Shown here: positions 35,575-42,725 of the stretch, one piece after another | Numbering within the stretch: the stretch's first letter is position 1 | Layout of the letters: each line of letters begins with the position of its first letter | The notes under the pieces: generated by a model | The model's database searches: none | What the model was told of the DNA's origin: nothing | What the model saw: the letters and a program-made list of their open reading frames with translations, nothing else | Assembly (NCBI GenBank): GCA_947566645.1 | Contig: CANOKL010000029.1 | Location: 1 to 47,681 of the forward strand | Direction of reading: 5' to 3' | Length of the DNA: 47,681 nucleotides | DNA from: an uncultured Lachnospiraceae bacterium | GTDB lineage: Bacteria > Bacillota > Clostridia > Lachnospirales > Lachnospiraceae | Translations under genes and position numbers: made by a program

Positions 35575-36714
35575 TTATTCGTCCTGCGCCAGTTCCCGGA
35601 CAGCCGCAATCGCGGCGTCCACTTCTTCATCCGTGTTATAATGCGAGAAGCTGAACCTTACTGCTCCCTGCTCCACCGTTCCAAGCGCCTCGTGCATAAG
35701 CGGTGCACAGTGCCCTCCCGGTCTTGTAGAAATTCCATATTCTGTAAGAAGCGCATCACTCACTTCTGAAGAATCATAATCACCGATGTTAAGCGCCACA
35801 ATCGCACACCGGTCAAAGGTACTGAAGTCGCCGTACACCTTCACGTCCGGGATCTCCTTCACGCCTTCGTAAAATTTACGCATAAGCCTCTGTTCTTTTT
35901 CCCGAACCGCATCAATTCCAGTTTCATTCAGATAATCAACCGCCGCGCCAAGTCCCGCGATCCCATGCCCGTTCAAGGTTCCTGCCTCCAGTGCGGTCGG
36001 CATCTCTGCAGGATGTGTCTTACTATAGGTCTGCACTCCGCTTCCGCCGCACTTTAAAGGTCTTACTGCAAGTTCTTCCCGCACGTACATGCCGCCGATC
36101 CCCTGGGGGCCCAGAAGACCCTTATGTCCGGTAAAGCACAGAACGTCTATCTGCATCTTTTGTACATCAATAGGAAATACCCCTGCAGTCTGGGATGCGT
36201 CCACTACGAACAGCAGACCATGCTTATGCGCCATCTCTCCCACCTTTTCAATATCAATATAATTTCCTGTCAGATTGGAGCCATTTGTACAGATGACCAT
36301 CTTCGTCTCTGGACAAATCGCATCCTCCATATCTTTCAAGTCAAATGTCCCCTTCTCATTACTCCGGATGATGGTAAGCTTCACGCCCTTTTTCTCCATC
36401 TCATAGAGGGGCCTGAGCACTGAATTGTGTTCCAGCATTGTGGTAATGACATGGTCTCCCGGATTCAGAAGACCCTTGATCGCTATATTCAGGCTTTCTG
36501 TCGAATTATTCGTAAATACAATCTGTCTTGGATTCTCTGCACCGAAAAACCGGCACAGCTTGTCCCTCGTATCATAGATTACCCTTGACGCGCTTAAGGA
36601 TGCCTCATTCGCACCTCTCCCCGCATTTCCCATTGAACTCATGGCAGCAATTACTGCATCAATGACAGCCTGCGGCTTGTGCATCGTAGTCGCTGCATTA
36701 TCCATATAAATCAT
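35575..36714 (-). CDS. Cysteine desulfurase-like aminotransferase class V (EF2568 type)
   Basis: 379 residues from ATG 36714 (MIYMDNAATTMHKPQAV). A PLP enzyme: Lys198 in CFTGHKGLLGPQG binds the cofactor, and Cys336 in GISTRPGGHCAPLMHEALG is the catalytic cysteine that carries the persulfide or perselenide. The sequence type corresponds to the desulfurase-like group found with selenium genes (am_tr_V_EF2568), from memory. It could release selenium from selenocysteine or sulfur from cysteine and hand it to the TusA-like protein. The TTG-led frame upstream (36726) is less likely as a start. Confidence 0.88.
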   Translation of the reverse strand: MIYMDNAATTMHKPQAVIDAVIAAMSSMGNAGRGANEASLSASRVIYDTRDKLCRFFGAENPRQIVFTNNSTESLNIAIKGLLNPGDHVITTMLEHNSVLRPLYEMEKKGVKLTIIRSNEKGTFDLKDMEDAICPETKMVICTNGSNLTGNYIDIEKVGEMAHKHGLLFVVDASQTAGVFPIDVQKMQIDVLCFTGHKGLLGPQGIGGMYVREELAVRPLKCGGSGVQTYSKTHPAEMPTALEAGTLNGHGIAGLGAAVDYLNETGIDAVREKEQRLMRKFYEGVKEIPDVKVYGDFSTFDRCAIVALNIGDYDSSEVSDALLTEYGISTRPGGHCAPLMHEALGTVEQGAVRFSFSHYNTDEEVDAAIAAVRELAQDE

Positions 36715-37013
36715 AATAAGTCCCAACCTTTCCCCACAAAGAATCTTGTATCAAAATTTTTTTTAAATGACAATCCATATCTTATGTCTCTTCCATAAGT
36801 ATAAGACTTCTTCTTCTCTTCGTCTAATTGAATTATTCTATAATTTTCATTTCATAGATATTATCTATAATTCAATACTGCATCACATCCATCGTTACTT
36901 TCAATAATTCCTTTTTTCTTAATTCTTAGCATTGGAAATGGTATCACTGACATTGTCTTTTTCTGCTATTCTATTTTTGTAAAGTTATTCCTTACTGTCA
37001 GTCCATTTTCCTG
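36715..37013. other. AT-rich non-coding gap
   Basis: About 300 AT-rich bases that should hold the promoter of the desulfurase gene (minus strand). A small inverted repeat cttatgtctcttccataag lies near 36781. Nothing else recognised. It marks the boundary between the chromosomal metabolic block and the accessory region. Confidence 0.35.
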
Positions 37014-37283
37014 TTACTGCCATTTTATTTTATCCCGAATTTTATATAAATCATGTAATAAATTCTCTAATTTCATAAGTCTACGATGCTGATACCAGAT
37101 CAATCCCGGAAGTCCCACTGCAAGAAAGAACGAAGCACCCAAAATCTTTATAGCCTGCCCTCTGCAGCTTATCCCTCCACTTCCAAATCCACATATCAGA
37201 TTCACGAATAAAACATAGAAATATCCACAAAATAAAGCGAATTCAAAAATCCATACCAGCACCTTTTTCACTTTCTCTTTCAT
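37014..37283 (-). CDS. Small membrane protein, divergent from XRE regulator
   Basis: 89 residues. A first membrane helix at about 9-30 (VWIFEFALFCGYFYVLFV), a small Gly/Ser/Cys loop, a second helix at about 47-62 (IKILGASFFLAVGLPGLIWY) and a basic coiled tail (RRLMKLENLLHDLYKIRDK). Start ATG 37283 is preceded by AGGAGGG. Not recognised as a named family. The divergent arrangement and the double operator between it and the regulator suggest that the regulator controls it. Confidence 0.65.
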   Translation of the reverse strand: MKEKVKKVLVWIFEFALFCGYFYVLFVNLICGFGSGGISCRGQAIKILGASFFLAVGLPGLIWYQHRRLMKLENLLHDLYKIRDKIKWQ

Positions 37284-37318
37284 TGTACTTTATCCCTCCT
37301 GCATTTTCAAATTCGGTT

Positions 37319-37360
37319 TAGCGAATTTTTCGCTATATTTCAATAGTGAATATCTCGCTA
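37319..37360. promoter_or_regulatory. Twin operator between divergent genes
   Basis: Two 17-bp palindromes, tagcgaatttttcgcta (37319-37335) and tagtgaatatctcgcta (37344-37360), have centres 25 bp apart, between the small membrane gene and the XRE gene. They are near-identical to each other, as expected for the binding sites of a dimeric XRE repressor. Confidence 0.7.
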
Positions 37361-37388
37361 GTTTATTATTATGCCAGAGGTGAAACAC

Positions 37389-37622
37389 ATGTATCAGAGA
37401 ATACGGGATCTACGTGAAGATCGTGACCTTACGCAGAAGAATATGGGTGAAATTCTAAATTGCAGTCAGCGTATTTACAGTAATTATGAGTGTGGTGATG
37501 TAGATATTCCCTCTCACATTCTGATCAAACTGGCCGAATTTCATAACACCAGCGCTGATTATCTGCTGAACCTGACAGACGATAAACGTCCTTACCCAAG
37601 GAAGAAGAATAGCTCCACTTAA
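37389..37622 (+). CDS. XRE-family helix-turn-helix regulator
   Basis: 77 residues from ATG 37389 (MYQRIRDLREDRDLTQKNMG), behind GAGGTG; a start at 37371 is in frame but lacks a site. A full XRE helix-turn-helix fills residues 5-60 (LTQKNMGEILNCSQRIYSNYE), with a short basic tail. No ligand or peptidase domain. Likely binds the twin palindromes just upstream and represses itself and the divergent membrane gene. Confidence 0.85.
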   Translation: MYQRIRDLREDRDLTQKNMGEILNCSQRIYSNYECGDVDIPSHILIKLAEFHNTSADYLLNLTDDKRPYPRKKNSST

Positions 37623-37623
37623 A

Positions 37624-37670
37624 ACAGTCCGATTTATTTTCATGTAAGCCGGACTTTTTTTCTTTTACAG
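37624..37670 (+). terminator. Terminator after XRE gene
   Basis: agtccg and cggact with a loop of about 20 bases, followed by a T-rich tract (ttttttctttt). A short stem but a good T run. Confidence 0.6.
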
Positions 37671-37693
37671 ACAGTTAAAAACTGTCCGCAAAA

Positions 37694-37962
37694 TCAATGT
37701 TGCATCCTAATGGAGACTAGTATTTTTCTTTTGTTGTTTCCATTTTGTATAAGCTGCTGCCAAAGTGCTCTTTCTTTCGTTTCTATACCTTTATGTATTT
37801 TTTGTTGTCCGGGCGAAACAATAAATGCATGTTTTTCAATATTACCCGCAACTACTTTTCTTAATTCATCATCATTCCTCAAAAACTTAATTGTGTCAAT
37901 AATTTGGCATAGCGCACCTCGGTATCGCGGGTAAGTTTTCCGATTAAAATTATTTTATTCAT
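37694..37962 (-). pseudogene. Remnant: ssb-like 5' end joined to unknown frame
   Basis: From ATG 37962 (with AGGAG upstream) the frame reads MNKIILIGKLTRDTEVRYA, the classic start of a single-stranded-DNA-binding protein, then diverges and stops after about 27 codons. Another frame then runs to 37694 (DELRKVVAGNIEKHAFIV, ending in a basic stretch) and is not recognised. This looks like two gene fragments fused by deletion, typical of decayed mobile-element DNA. Confidence 0.5.
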
Positions 37963-38180
37963 GTGCTTTTCTCCTTTTTTTGAATGCCATTAGAAACGGT
38001 ATTTTGTCTTTCAGCCTGTCTCAGCTGTTTTCTCGAAATTACACCCGGCGCGGCAGCGCTTTATAATTTATGTTGCAAATGGATTGCTGTAAAGGGACAG
38101 CGTTACGGATATGCGGATTTGAAGTATGGCATGACATTATTAGAAAAATTGTCTTATTTGTATGTGGTGCTTTTAAAATC

Positions 38181-38226
38181 AAAATAGCTGCCCTGTACAG
38201 GCGAGGACCTGTAGGGCAGCTATTTT
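38181..38226. terminator. Long bidirectional hairpin
   Basis: aaaatagctgccctgtacagg and cctgtagggcagctatttt pair almost fully around a short loop, with A and T runs at the ends. No functional gene reads into it from the left; it may be the leftover end of a deleted unit. The stretch 37963-38180 before it shows no convincing gene. Confidence 0.7.
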
Positions 38227-38291
38227 AAGTTCAGTATTCAGTGTTAGGGGAGTGGCTATGCTTCTTTTCAAGGTTTTTTACACGGTCTGCT

Positions 38292-38618
38292 TTACAGTCC
38301 AAATGTACGATACAGCCACGCTTTACTATCGACTAACATATGCAAATTTCTGATTATGTATATGGTGTCCTCCTCTATCACATAATAAATCTTGTAATTA
38401 CGATAGTACTCTTTACGGACACCTAATCCGGCAAGTGACTTGTCTTCGTCCAGTTCATTCCGCTCTGGAAAATTTGCCAGAGAGTTTATCTTTGCGCGGA
38501 TTCCCTTTACTGTATTTTCAGCGGCAGATGGATCTTTCAAATCATAAGCAATATAATCGCCAGCATTTTCCAAGTCTTCCTCCGCCAGCTCCGTAATCCT
38601 AATTTGATATTGCTTCAT
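38292..38618 (-). CDS. RelE/ParE-family toxin
   Basis: 108 residues from ATG 38618 (MKQYQIRITELAEEDLENAG). The RelE/ParE fold is recognised by YQIRITELAEEDLENAGDYI, then FPERNELDEDKSLAGLGVRK and the terminal YYRNYKIYYVIEEDTIYIIR. Toxins of this family cut mRNA at the ribosome (RelE) or poison gyrase (ParE); the exact target cannot be told. It overlaps the preceding antitoxin gene by 20 bp, the standard arrangement. Confidence 0.85.
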   Translation of the reverse strand: MKQYQIRITELAEEDLENAGDYIAYDLKDPSAAENTVKGIRAKINSLANFPERNELDEDKSLAGLGVRKEYYRNYKIYYVIEEDTIYIIRNLHMLVDSKAWLYRTFGL

Positions 38619-38772
38619 CTCTGTATTTCTTCTCCAATCTGTCACATACGGTATTAAAGTCTTTTGTCGTTCCCTTTTTTACTTGTTCCAATCCAGCCAT
38701 TACAAGCTCCCGGACTTCCCTTTTCTGTTCATCCAAAGCTCTCTGGTAATCTTCTTTTAATGCCAAAGCCAT
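38599..38772 (-). CDS. Antitoxin of the RelE/ParE module
   Basis: 57 residues from ATG 38772 (MALALKEDYQRALDEQKREV), chosen because AAAGGA lies 8 nt upstream; ATG 38790 would add six residues. A small, charged, helical protein with no DNA-binding motif as clear as RelB. It precedes and overlaps the toxin gene, so the pair is expected to be autoregulated. Confidence 0.75.
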   Translation of the reverse strand: MALALKEDYQRALDEQKREVRELVMAGLEQVKKGTTKDFNTVCDRLEKKYRDEAISN

Positions 38773-39002
38773 AAAATCAGTCCTTTCCATTTTTATTAAC
38801 AGTTCCCCGCCAGGAGAAAAATATTTTATTCTTTCAACTTATATGATACCTTAGTTAAGTGATATTAATAACAACCACTCTGTAATTCTTCCCATACTGT
38901 GGTGGCAATTATGCAACTTTTCCATCCTGTCTCCGCCTTTCTTTGGTTTGATTATAACATATCCGCGCAGCCAGATAAAGGGTTGTTTTATATTTGAAAG
39001 AT

Positions 39003-39605
39003 TTATGCAGCCGTAGCCGGAAGCGGGGCGCATAGCGCCCCCTGCTTCCATGCCGCGACAAACGCCTCCACTTCTGGCGTCATGCCGCAGTTTCCCATGC
39101 CCCGCACCTGCACGACTTCCTGCCCGCGCACTTCAATCGTATAAAATGACTTTGCCTCGTCAGCGCATTTCCGCAGGAATAATATCATGCATTCCCTTTC
39201 GGCCACGCGCTCCACATAGCCGCCGACGCAGTGGTGCAGCGCATGCCCCTCGGCGGCCACGTCGTCAGGCGTATTGGGATACACGATTTTAAGGCCGTCT
39301 TTCTCAAAGTCCAGCCGCCCGGAGAGCTGCCTGTATGCCACGATAAAGTCACGTTTTATCTTGGCATCTTTCTTGTGTTCGTACCGGCGGGCCGTCCTGT
39401 CGTGTGACTTCTGCAAGTCTTTCGGGTACAGGACAAAGCTGTTTTTCATATCGTATCCCATCCTGCGGCACATATCCAGGTAATCCCTGTATTCCGTCAC
39501 CAAATCCTGTATCTCTTTGTAGCGCATTGTGCCGTAAGGCGTTTTTCGCAGACGCAGGAAACTGTACTGGTTTTCTATATATCGGATAAACTTATGTACG
39601 GTCAT
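39003..39605 (-). CDS. PcfJ-like protein, N-terminally truncated
   Basis: 200 residues from ATG 39605 (MTVHKFIRYIENQYSF). EGHALHHCVGGYVERVAERE, then MILFLRKC, SFYTIEVRG and QVRGMGNC match the conserved C-terminal part of PcfJ-like proteins of conjugative plasmids and elements. Full PcfJ-like proteins are about twice this length, so the N-terminal half is absent. It overlaps the Pro-rich gene by 14 bp. GC content is clearly higher than in the flanking AT-rich gene blocks. Confidence 0.75.
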   Translation of the reverse strand: MTVHKFIRYIENQYSFLRLRKTPYGTMRYKEIQDLVTEYRDYLDMCRRMGYDMKNSFVLYPKDLQKSHDRTARRYEHKKDAKIKRDFIVAYRQLSGRLDFEKDGLKIVYPNTPDDVAAEGHALHHCVGGYVERVAERECMILFLRKCADEAKSFYTIEVRGQEVVQVRGMGNCGMTPEVEAFVAAWKQGALCAPLPATAA

Positions 39606-39951
39606 ATGCTTTAGGATTCTCTGCTTGCGGTTTCTCCGCTTGCGCCGGCTCCGTGGTTTTGGTTTGCTGTGTCTGTACGGCGGATGCCTTTTTATCCGTG
39701 GCTGGCGGCTGCGCAATACCGGGTTTTTGTATTTGCGTCCCTGACGCCTTCGGCTGTGCAGGCTGCGGCTTCTCCGCTGCCATATTCGGCTTTATGGGCT
39801 GCGGCAGGGGAACAGGCTCTTTTTGTTCCAACTCCTCCAGTGTATGCCTGCAAATATAGAACCTGTGCGGGGATTTCCTGGAACGGCTGACCGTCCGCAG
39901 GTTCATACAGTTCTCCGTGAATGTCATGTACACAAGCGTCCTTTCTTTCAT
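39592..39951 (-). CDS. Proline-rich protein of conjugative element
   Basis: 119 residues from ATG 39951 (MKERTLVYMTFTENCMNLRT), behind AAAGGAG. A short basic N-terminal domain (SRSRKSPHRFYICRHTLEEL) is followed by a Pro/Ala/Lys/Gln-rich disordered tail. The frame ends inside the PcfJ-like gene. No known family. The DUF488 gene, the Pro-rich gene and the PcfJ-like gene follow at 17 bp spacing or with overlap, suggesting one transcript. Confidence 0.55.
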   Translation of the reverse strand: MKERTLVYMTFTENCMNLRTVSRSRKSPHRFYICRHTLEELEQKEPVPLPQPIKPNMAAEKPQPAQPKASGTQIQKPGIAQPPATDKKASAVQTQQTKTTEPAQAEKPQAENPKAYDRT

Positions 39952-39968
39952 AACGTCAGTTTCTCCTT

Positions 39969-40259
39969 TCATAAATGGCATTGAATTTCTTTATGTCTGC
40001 CGTATTTTGAATAGTCCCCTTTTACACCCTGCACCCGGACGCCCCTGCATTGCAGGATTCCGGCGATGATGCTCCGGTGGCACAGTGCCTCGTCACGGCA
40101 AAAGCAGGCCAAACAGATTCTCTTCCCCTGCCTATCCAGTCTGATAAGCTCGGAGAGTTTTCTTTGCGGTTCCTTGCCCGCCATTTCTTTTAAGAATATG
40201 GGAACGTAGATGCTTTTGAACGTGTCCGCGTTCCATTGTCCTGTATCCCTTAGCTGCAT
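39969..40259 (-). CDS. DUF488 family protein, C-terminal part
   Basis: 96 residues ending in GKRICLACFCRDEALCHRSI, the conserved cysteine/histidine segment of DUF488. The N-terminal half expected for a roughly 150-residue DUF488 protein is not visible as an ATG-led frame; the frame is open upstream (GHPGLSPSWALFKKYM) inside the next gene. A truncated gene, or one with a start I cannot find. Function of the family unknown. Confidence 0.6.
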   Translation of the reverse strand: MQLRDTGQWNADTFKSIYVPIFLKEMAGKEPQRKLSELIRLDRQGKRICLACFCRDEALCHRSIIAGILQCRGVRVQGVKGDYSKYGRHKEIQCHL

Positions 40260-40648
40260 GTATTTTTTAAATAACGCCCAGGAAGGGGACAGCCCGGGGT
40301 GTCCTCCAGTGACCGGACATGGAGCGTCGCCATTCTTTTGGCGGCGTCACTCCCCATGTAGATTCCGAAATCATCGGAAATGCAGCTTTTTACCATGCTG
40401 CCGCATTGATACAGGGAATCGCACACCAGCGTGCGCCCGGAGTTTCCCCATTCCCACGAAATGGGCCTTTTCCCGCCACGGAACACGGTGCAGGTATGTC
40501 CGCCTCCTTTTGTCAGCCGGAACACGGTCTCGTCCCCGTCAAAGCATCCAAGGCCGACAAGCTCCGTCTGTACGCCTTCCTTCACCTTCAATACCACGCA
40601 TTCCATGTTGTTCTCCGCCACTTCCACTAAATCACATAATCTTGCCAT
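40250..40648 (-). CDS. Hypothetical protein of the accessory region
   Basis: 132 residues, not recognised. ATG 40648 follows AGGAG. It looks globular and beta-rich (ECVVLKVKEGVQTELVGLGC, then GDETVFRLTKGGGHTCTVFRGG), with several cysteines and no membrane segment. It overlaps the DUF488 frame by 10 bp and belongs to the same GC-rich block as the PcfJ-like gene. Confidence 0.6.
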   Translation of the reverse strand: MARLCDLVEVAENNMECVVLKVKEGVQTELVGLGCFDGDETVFRLTKGGGHTCTVFRGGKRPISWEWGNSGRTLVCDSLYQCGSMVKSCISDDFGIYMGSDAAKRMATLHVRSLEDTPGCPLPGRYLKNTCS

Positions 40649-40756
40649 CGTTCACTTCTCCTTTCGCGCTGATTGGTTTTATAAGCATCAAAAAAAGAGC
40701 CTGTTTTACGGCTGGCTCCAAAGCCGTATTTGGGCATATTATGATTTCATTCTTCA

Positions 40757-41058
40757 TCATTCCGCTTCAACTCCTTTTATCAGCCCCAGCGAAACAAGCA
40801 GGCTGACAGTGTCTTTGATGCCGCACATATACGAAATGTCAGCGTAGCGGTGGTTGACCGTTGATGTACACGCCACATAATCATTGATGATTTTTTCTGC
40901 TCTCTGGTCAGGCCAAGGTTTTTATACCTCCGCTCCATTTCTTCCTCACCTCTGCAGTCATCTAGGTAGATTTCATCTGTCTCCGCCAGCGCGTCCCTGC
41001 TCCTGTCCATGAAATTCCCCATACCTTTTTCAATTAATTCTTCTATCAGTTTATTCAT
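40757..41058 (-). pseudogene. Small conserved protein with frameshift at an A run
   Basis: ATG 41058 (behind AAAGGAG) gives MNKLIEELIEKGMGNFMDRS and reads normally to LTREQKK at about 40900. There a run of six A residues leads into SSMIMWRVHQ. In the -1 frame the sequence continues as IINDYVACTSTVNHRYADIS and on to a stop at 40757-40759, which looks like the true protein end. One base is missing: either a real inactivation, a read error in the homopolymer, or slippage. Unshifted, a 92-residue product would form. Family not known to me. Confidence 0.6.
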
Positions 41059-41163
41059 TTGCGGCTCCTTTCTGTATTGTATTTCACAGATGCACCCGCA
41101 TATTTTTTACTGTTGCAGACAGGGGAAATGTTTACGGAGAAATCCGAATACAGAAAATGCAGA

Positions 41164-41192
41164 TTGCCGTACGGCATGAAGTATGCTATAAT
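41164..41192 (+). promoter_or_regulatory. Promoter of the holin-like toxin
   Basis: TTGCCG, 17-base spacer, TATAAT on the plus strand, about 70 bases before the small toxin gene. Confidence 0.7.
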
Positions 41193-41262
41193 TTTTTCCA
41201 GAGCAGCCGTGTTACAAGGTGGTGAGCCTCCCCAACTTTACAGAAGAGGGGAGGTGATGCAT

Positions 41263-41358
41263 ATGAGTACATACGAAGTTTTAAGCCTGTTGTTTTTGGG
41301 CGGTTCGTTCCTCGTTGCATTGCTTGCCTACATAGATAGGAACAACAAGCGAAAATAA
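41263..41358 (+). CDS. Putative holin-like type I toxin
   Basis: 31 residues from ATG 41263, behind GGGGAGGTG. The sequence MSTYEVLSLLFLGGSFLVAL begins a single membrane helix (about 6-24) followed by a charged tail (YIDRNNKRK), the layout of the putative holin-like toxin family (Fst/TxpA-like size). These peptides damage the membrane when their antisense RNA is lost. A convergent promoter and hairpin follow (41360-41478). Too short for ordinary gene finders. Confidence 0.8.
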   Translation: MSTYEVLSLLFLGGSFLVALLAYIDRNNKRK

Positions 41359-41359
41359 A

Positions 41360-41449
41360 TAAGCCTACCTTGTACTTTGCCGAGAACAGGTAGGCTTACA
41401 CAGCTATTTGGGAGGTAAACCACTTTGTGGGCGGCTGCTCCTTTTCTAT
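41360..41449 (-). ncRNA. Putative antitoxin RNA convergent with holin-like toxin
   Basis: A minus-strand promoter (TTGATT, 17 bases, TATATT at 41450-41478) leads into about 90 bases ending at the hairpin 41360-41398 (taagcctacct and aggtaggctta), which is also the terminator of the toxin mRNA. The two RNAs would overlap tail to tail at that hairpin, as in Fst-type type I systems. Inferred from layout. Confidence 0.55.
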
Positions 41450-41505
41450 AATATAACATTTCTGTATCTGGAAATCAACATTTTTTTGGAATCTTGCGGA
41501 GCATC

Positions 41506-41605
41506 TCACACCATGTTAAAATGCTTAAACGCCGCCATTATCGCTTTCTCTTTCTCCGGCGGGCACTTCAGCACACAGCTTTTGTTTTCGCCCATATTAT
41601 AATTT
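41506..41605 (-). repeat. Duplicate copy of an RlmD-type 3' end
   Basis: On the minus strand VKRLNYNMGENKSCVLKCPP, EKEKAIMAAF and KHFNMV followed by a stop matches the end of the frame at 42396-42725 (about 85% identical DNA over 85 bases). It has no upstream coding part. The RelE/ParE module sits between the two copies. Confidence 0.75.
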
Positions 41606-41666
41606 AGACGTTTTACTGTTGCTGATGGAGGAAAACTTTTTCTTGTTTCAGTTCATATATACCGCG

Positions 41667-42002
41667 CTATTCCAACTCCATTTTTCCAAACTCCGCTAAC
41701 TGGTTTCGTTTTCTATATACAACCGCTGTTATATGGACTGTCTTGTGTACGTCATCTGCCCAGTAGTACATGATAAAATTTTTTACCATCGTTTTCCTAA
41801 TCCCCTGTTTTCTCCATTTTTCCGCATCAACCAGCGGGTTACGCTCCGGCATGCTCTCTAATGAGGCAGACGTTTTTTTCATTTCCGAAAACAAGTCATA
41901 TGCCGCCTGCGGAGCGAGAAGCTCATCCGCAATATAGTCCCTTATTTTCTTCATCTGCGACAGGGCATATTTTGTAATTTTCACATTATATTGTTTTTCC
42001 AT
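41667..42002 (-). CDS. RelE/ParE-family toxin
   Basis: 111 residues from ATG 42002 (MEKQYNVKITKYALSQMKKI), with GGAAGG upstream. RelE/ParE landmarks are ALSQMKKIRDYIADEL, MPERNPLVDAEKWRKQGIRK, the central IMYYWADDV and the basic YRKRNQLAEF. It follows its antitoxin by 5 bp. The toxin differs clearly from the one at 38292-38618, so the two modules are not recent copies of each other. Confidence 0.88.
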   Translation of the reverse strand: MEKQYNVKITKYALSQMKKIRDYIADELLAPQAAYDLFSEMKKTSASLESMPERNPLVDAEKWRKQGIRKTMVKNFIMYYWADDVHKTVHITAVVYRKRNQLAEFGKMELE

Positions 42003-42007
42003 GATTT

Positions 42008-42307
42008 TCAAAGCCCTTCCATAAGCCGGTCAAAAGCTTCTTCATAGGGAACGGATTCTCCCTTTTTTGCCTGTTCCAATCCGGCCTGCATCATCTCATC
42101 AAATTCTTCATCGGTCATGGTATCAAGGGTTTCGATTCCCGAAGGCAGTTCAACCGAAAAGGGAATCCCCCTTTTCATAATTACCTGCCTGTAGGTCATA
42201 TTGATAAAAGCCGATGCGGATACACCGAGTTTATCCAGTATATCTTCCGCCTGTTTCTTGACATCAGGCTCCACTCTGACATTTACGTTTGCGCTTCGTG
42301 CTGCCAT
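42008..42307 (-). CDS. RelB/DinJ-family antitoxin
   Basis: 99 residues from ATG 42307 (MAARSANVNVRVEPDVKKQA), chosen because the ribbon-helix-helix domain begins right there and AAGG lies ahead; an upstream frame to 42385 lacks a site. VNVRVEPDVKKQAEDILDKL and GVSASAFINMTYRQVI are the RelB/DinJ DNA-binding and dimer segments. The C-terminal acidic helix (MTDEEFDEMMQAGLEQAKKG) would wrap the toxin. Confidence 0.9.
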   Translation of the reverse strand: MAARSANVNVRVEPDVKKQAEDILDKLGVSASAFINMTYRQVIMKRGIPFSVELPSGIETLDTMTDEEFDEMMQAGLEQAKKGESVPYEEAFDRLMEGL

Positions 42308-42395
42308 ATTGCCGCCGCCTTTCTTTTTTTTCTTTATTATATCCTTTTGTGCCGCAAAATGCAATACAATTATCATTATTGCCAAACCCGCTGTT

Positions 42396-42725
42396 TCACA
42401 GCATATTAAAATGCCTGAATGCCGCCATAATCGCTTTTTCTTTCTCCGGCGGACACTTCGGCACGCGGCTTTTATTTTCGCCCATATTATAATTCAGACG
42501 CTTCTCCAAACCGCACTTGTCTTTTATCTGCGCCACATACAAAGACGATACCTTTAACCCATACTCTGATTTTATCCATTCTTTGATTTCTGTATAGGTT
42601 GCATAACCCTTTACGTCTTTTAAATATTCGCTGTCTTTCGGCTCATAATCTGTGTATACATAGACTGTATCGGCAATGTTACTATTTCCTACCCAAAAGG
42701 ACGCACGTCTCAACATGTTCATCAT
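42396..42725 (-). pseudogene. 3' end of an RlmD-type gene at the element boundary
   Basis: The last about 75 codons (YATYTEIKEWIKSEYGLKVS, SLYVAQIKDKCG, NYN, CPPEKEKAIMAAFRHFNML) resemble the C-terminal extension of 23S rRNA uracil methyltransferases (RlmD/RumA type) in Clostridia, recalled from general knowledge. The methyltransferase itself is absent. The first codons overlap the end of the serine recombinase gene in another frame. This is what a recombinase inserted into the 3' part of rlmD would leave. Confidence 0.5.

Noticed and set aside
37984..38187. 67-codon plus-strand frame
   Set aside because: No ribosome binding site before ATG 37984 and no recognisable family; it lies in remnant DNA that ends in a terminator hairpin. 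Could be a fragment of a lost gene, but not supportable.
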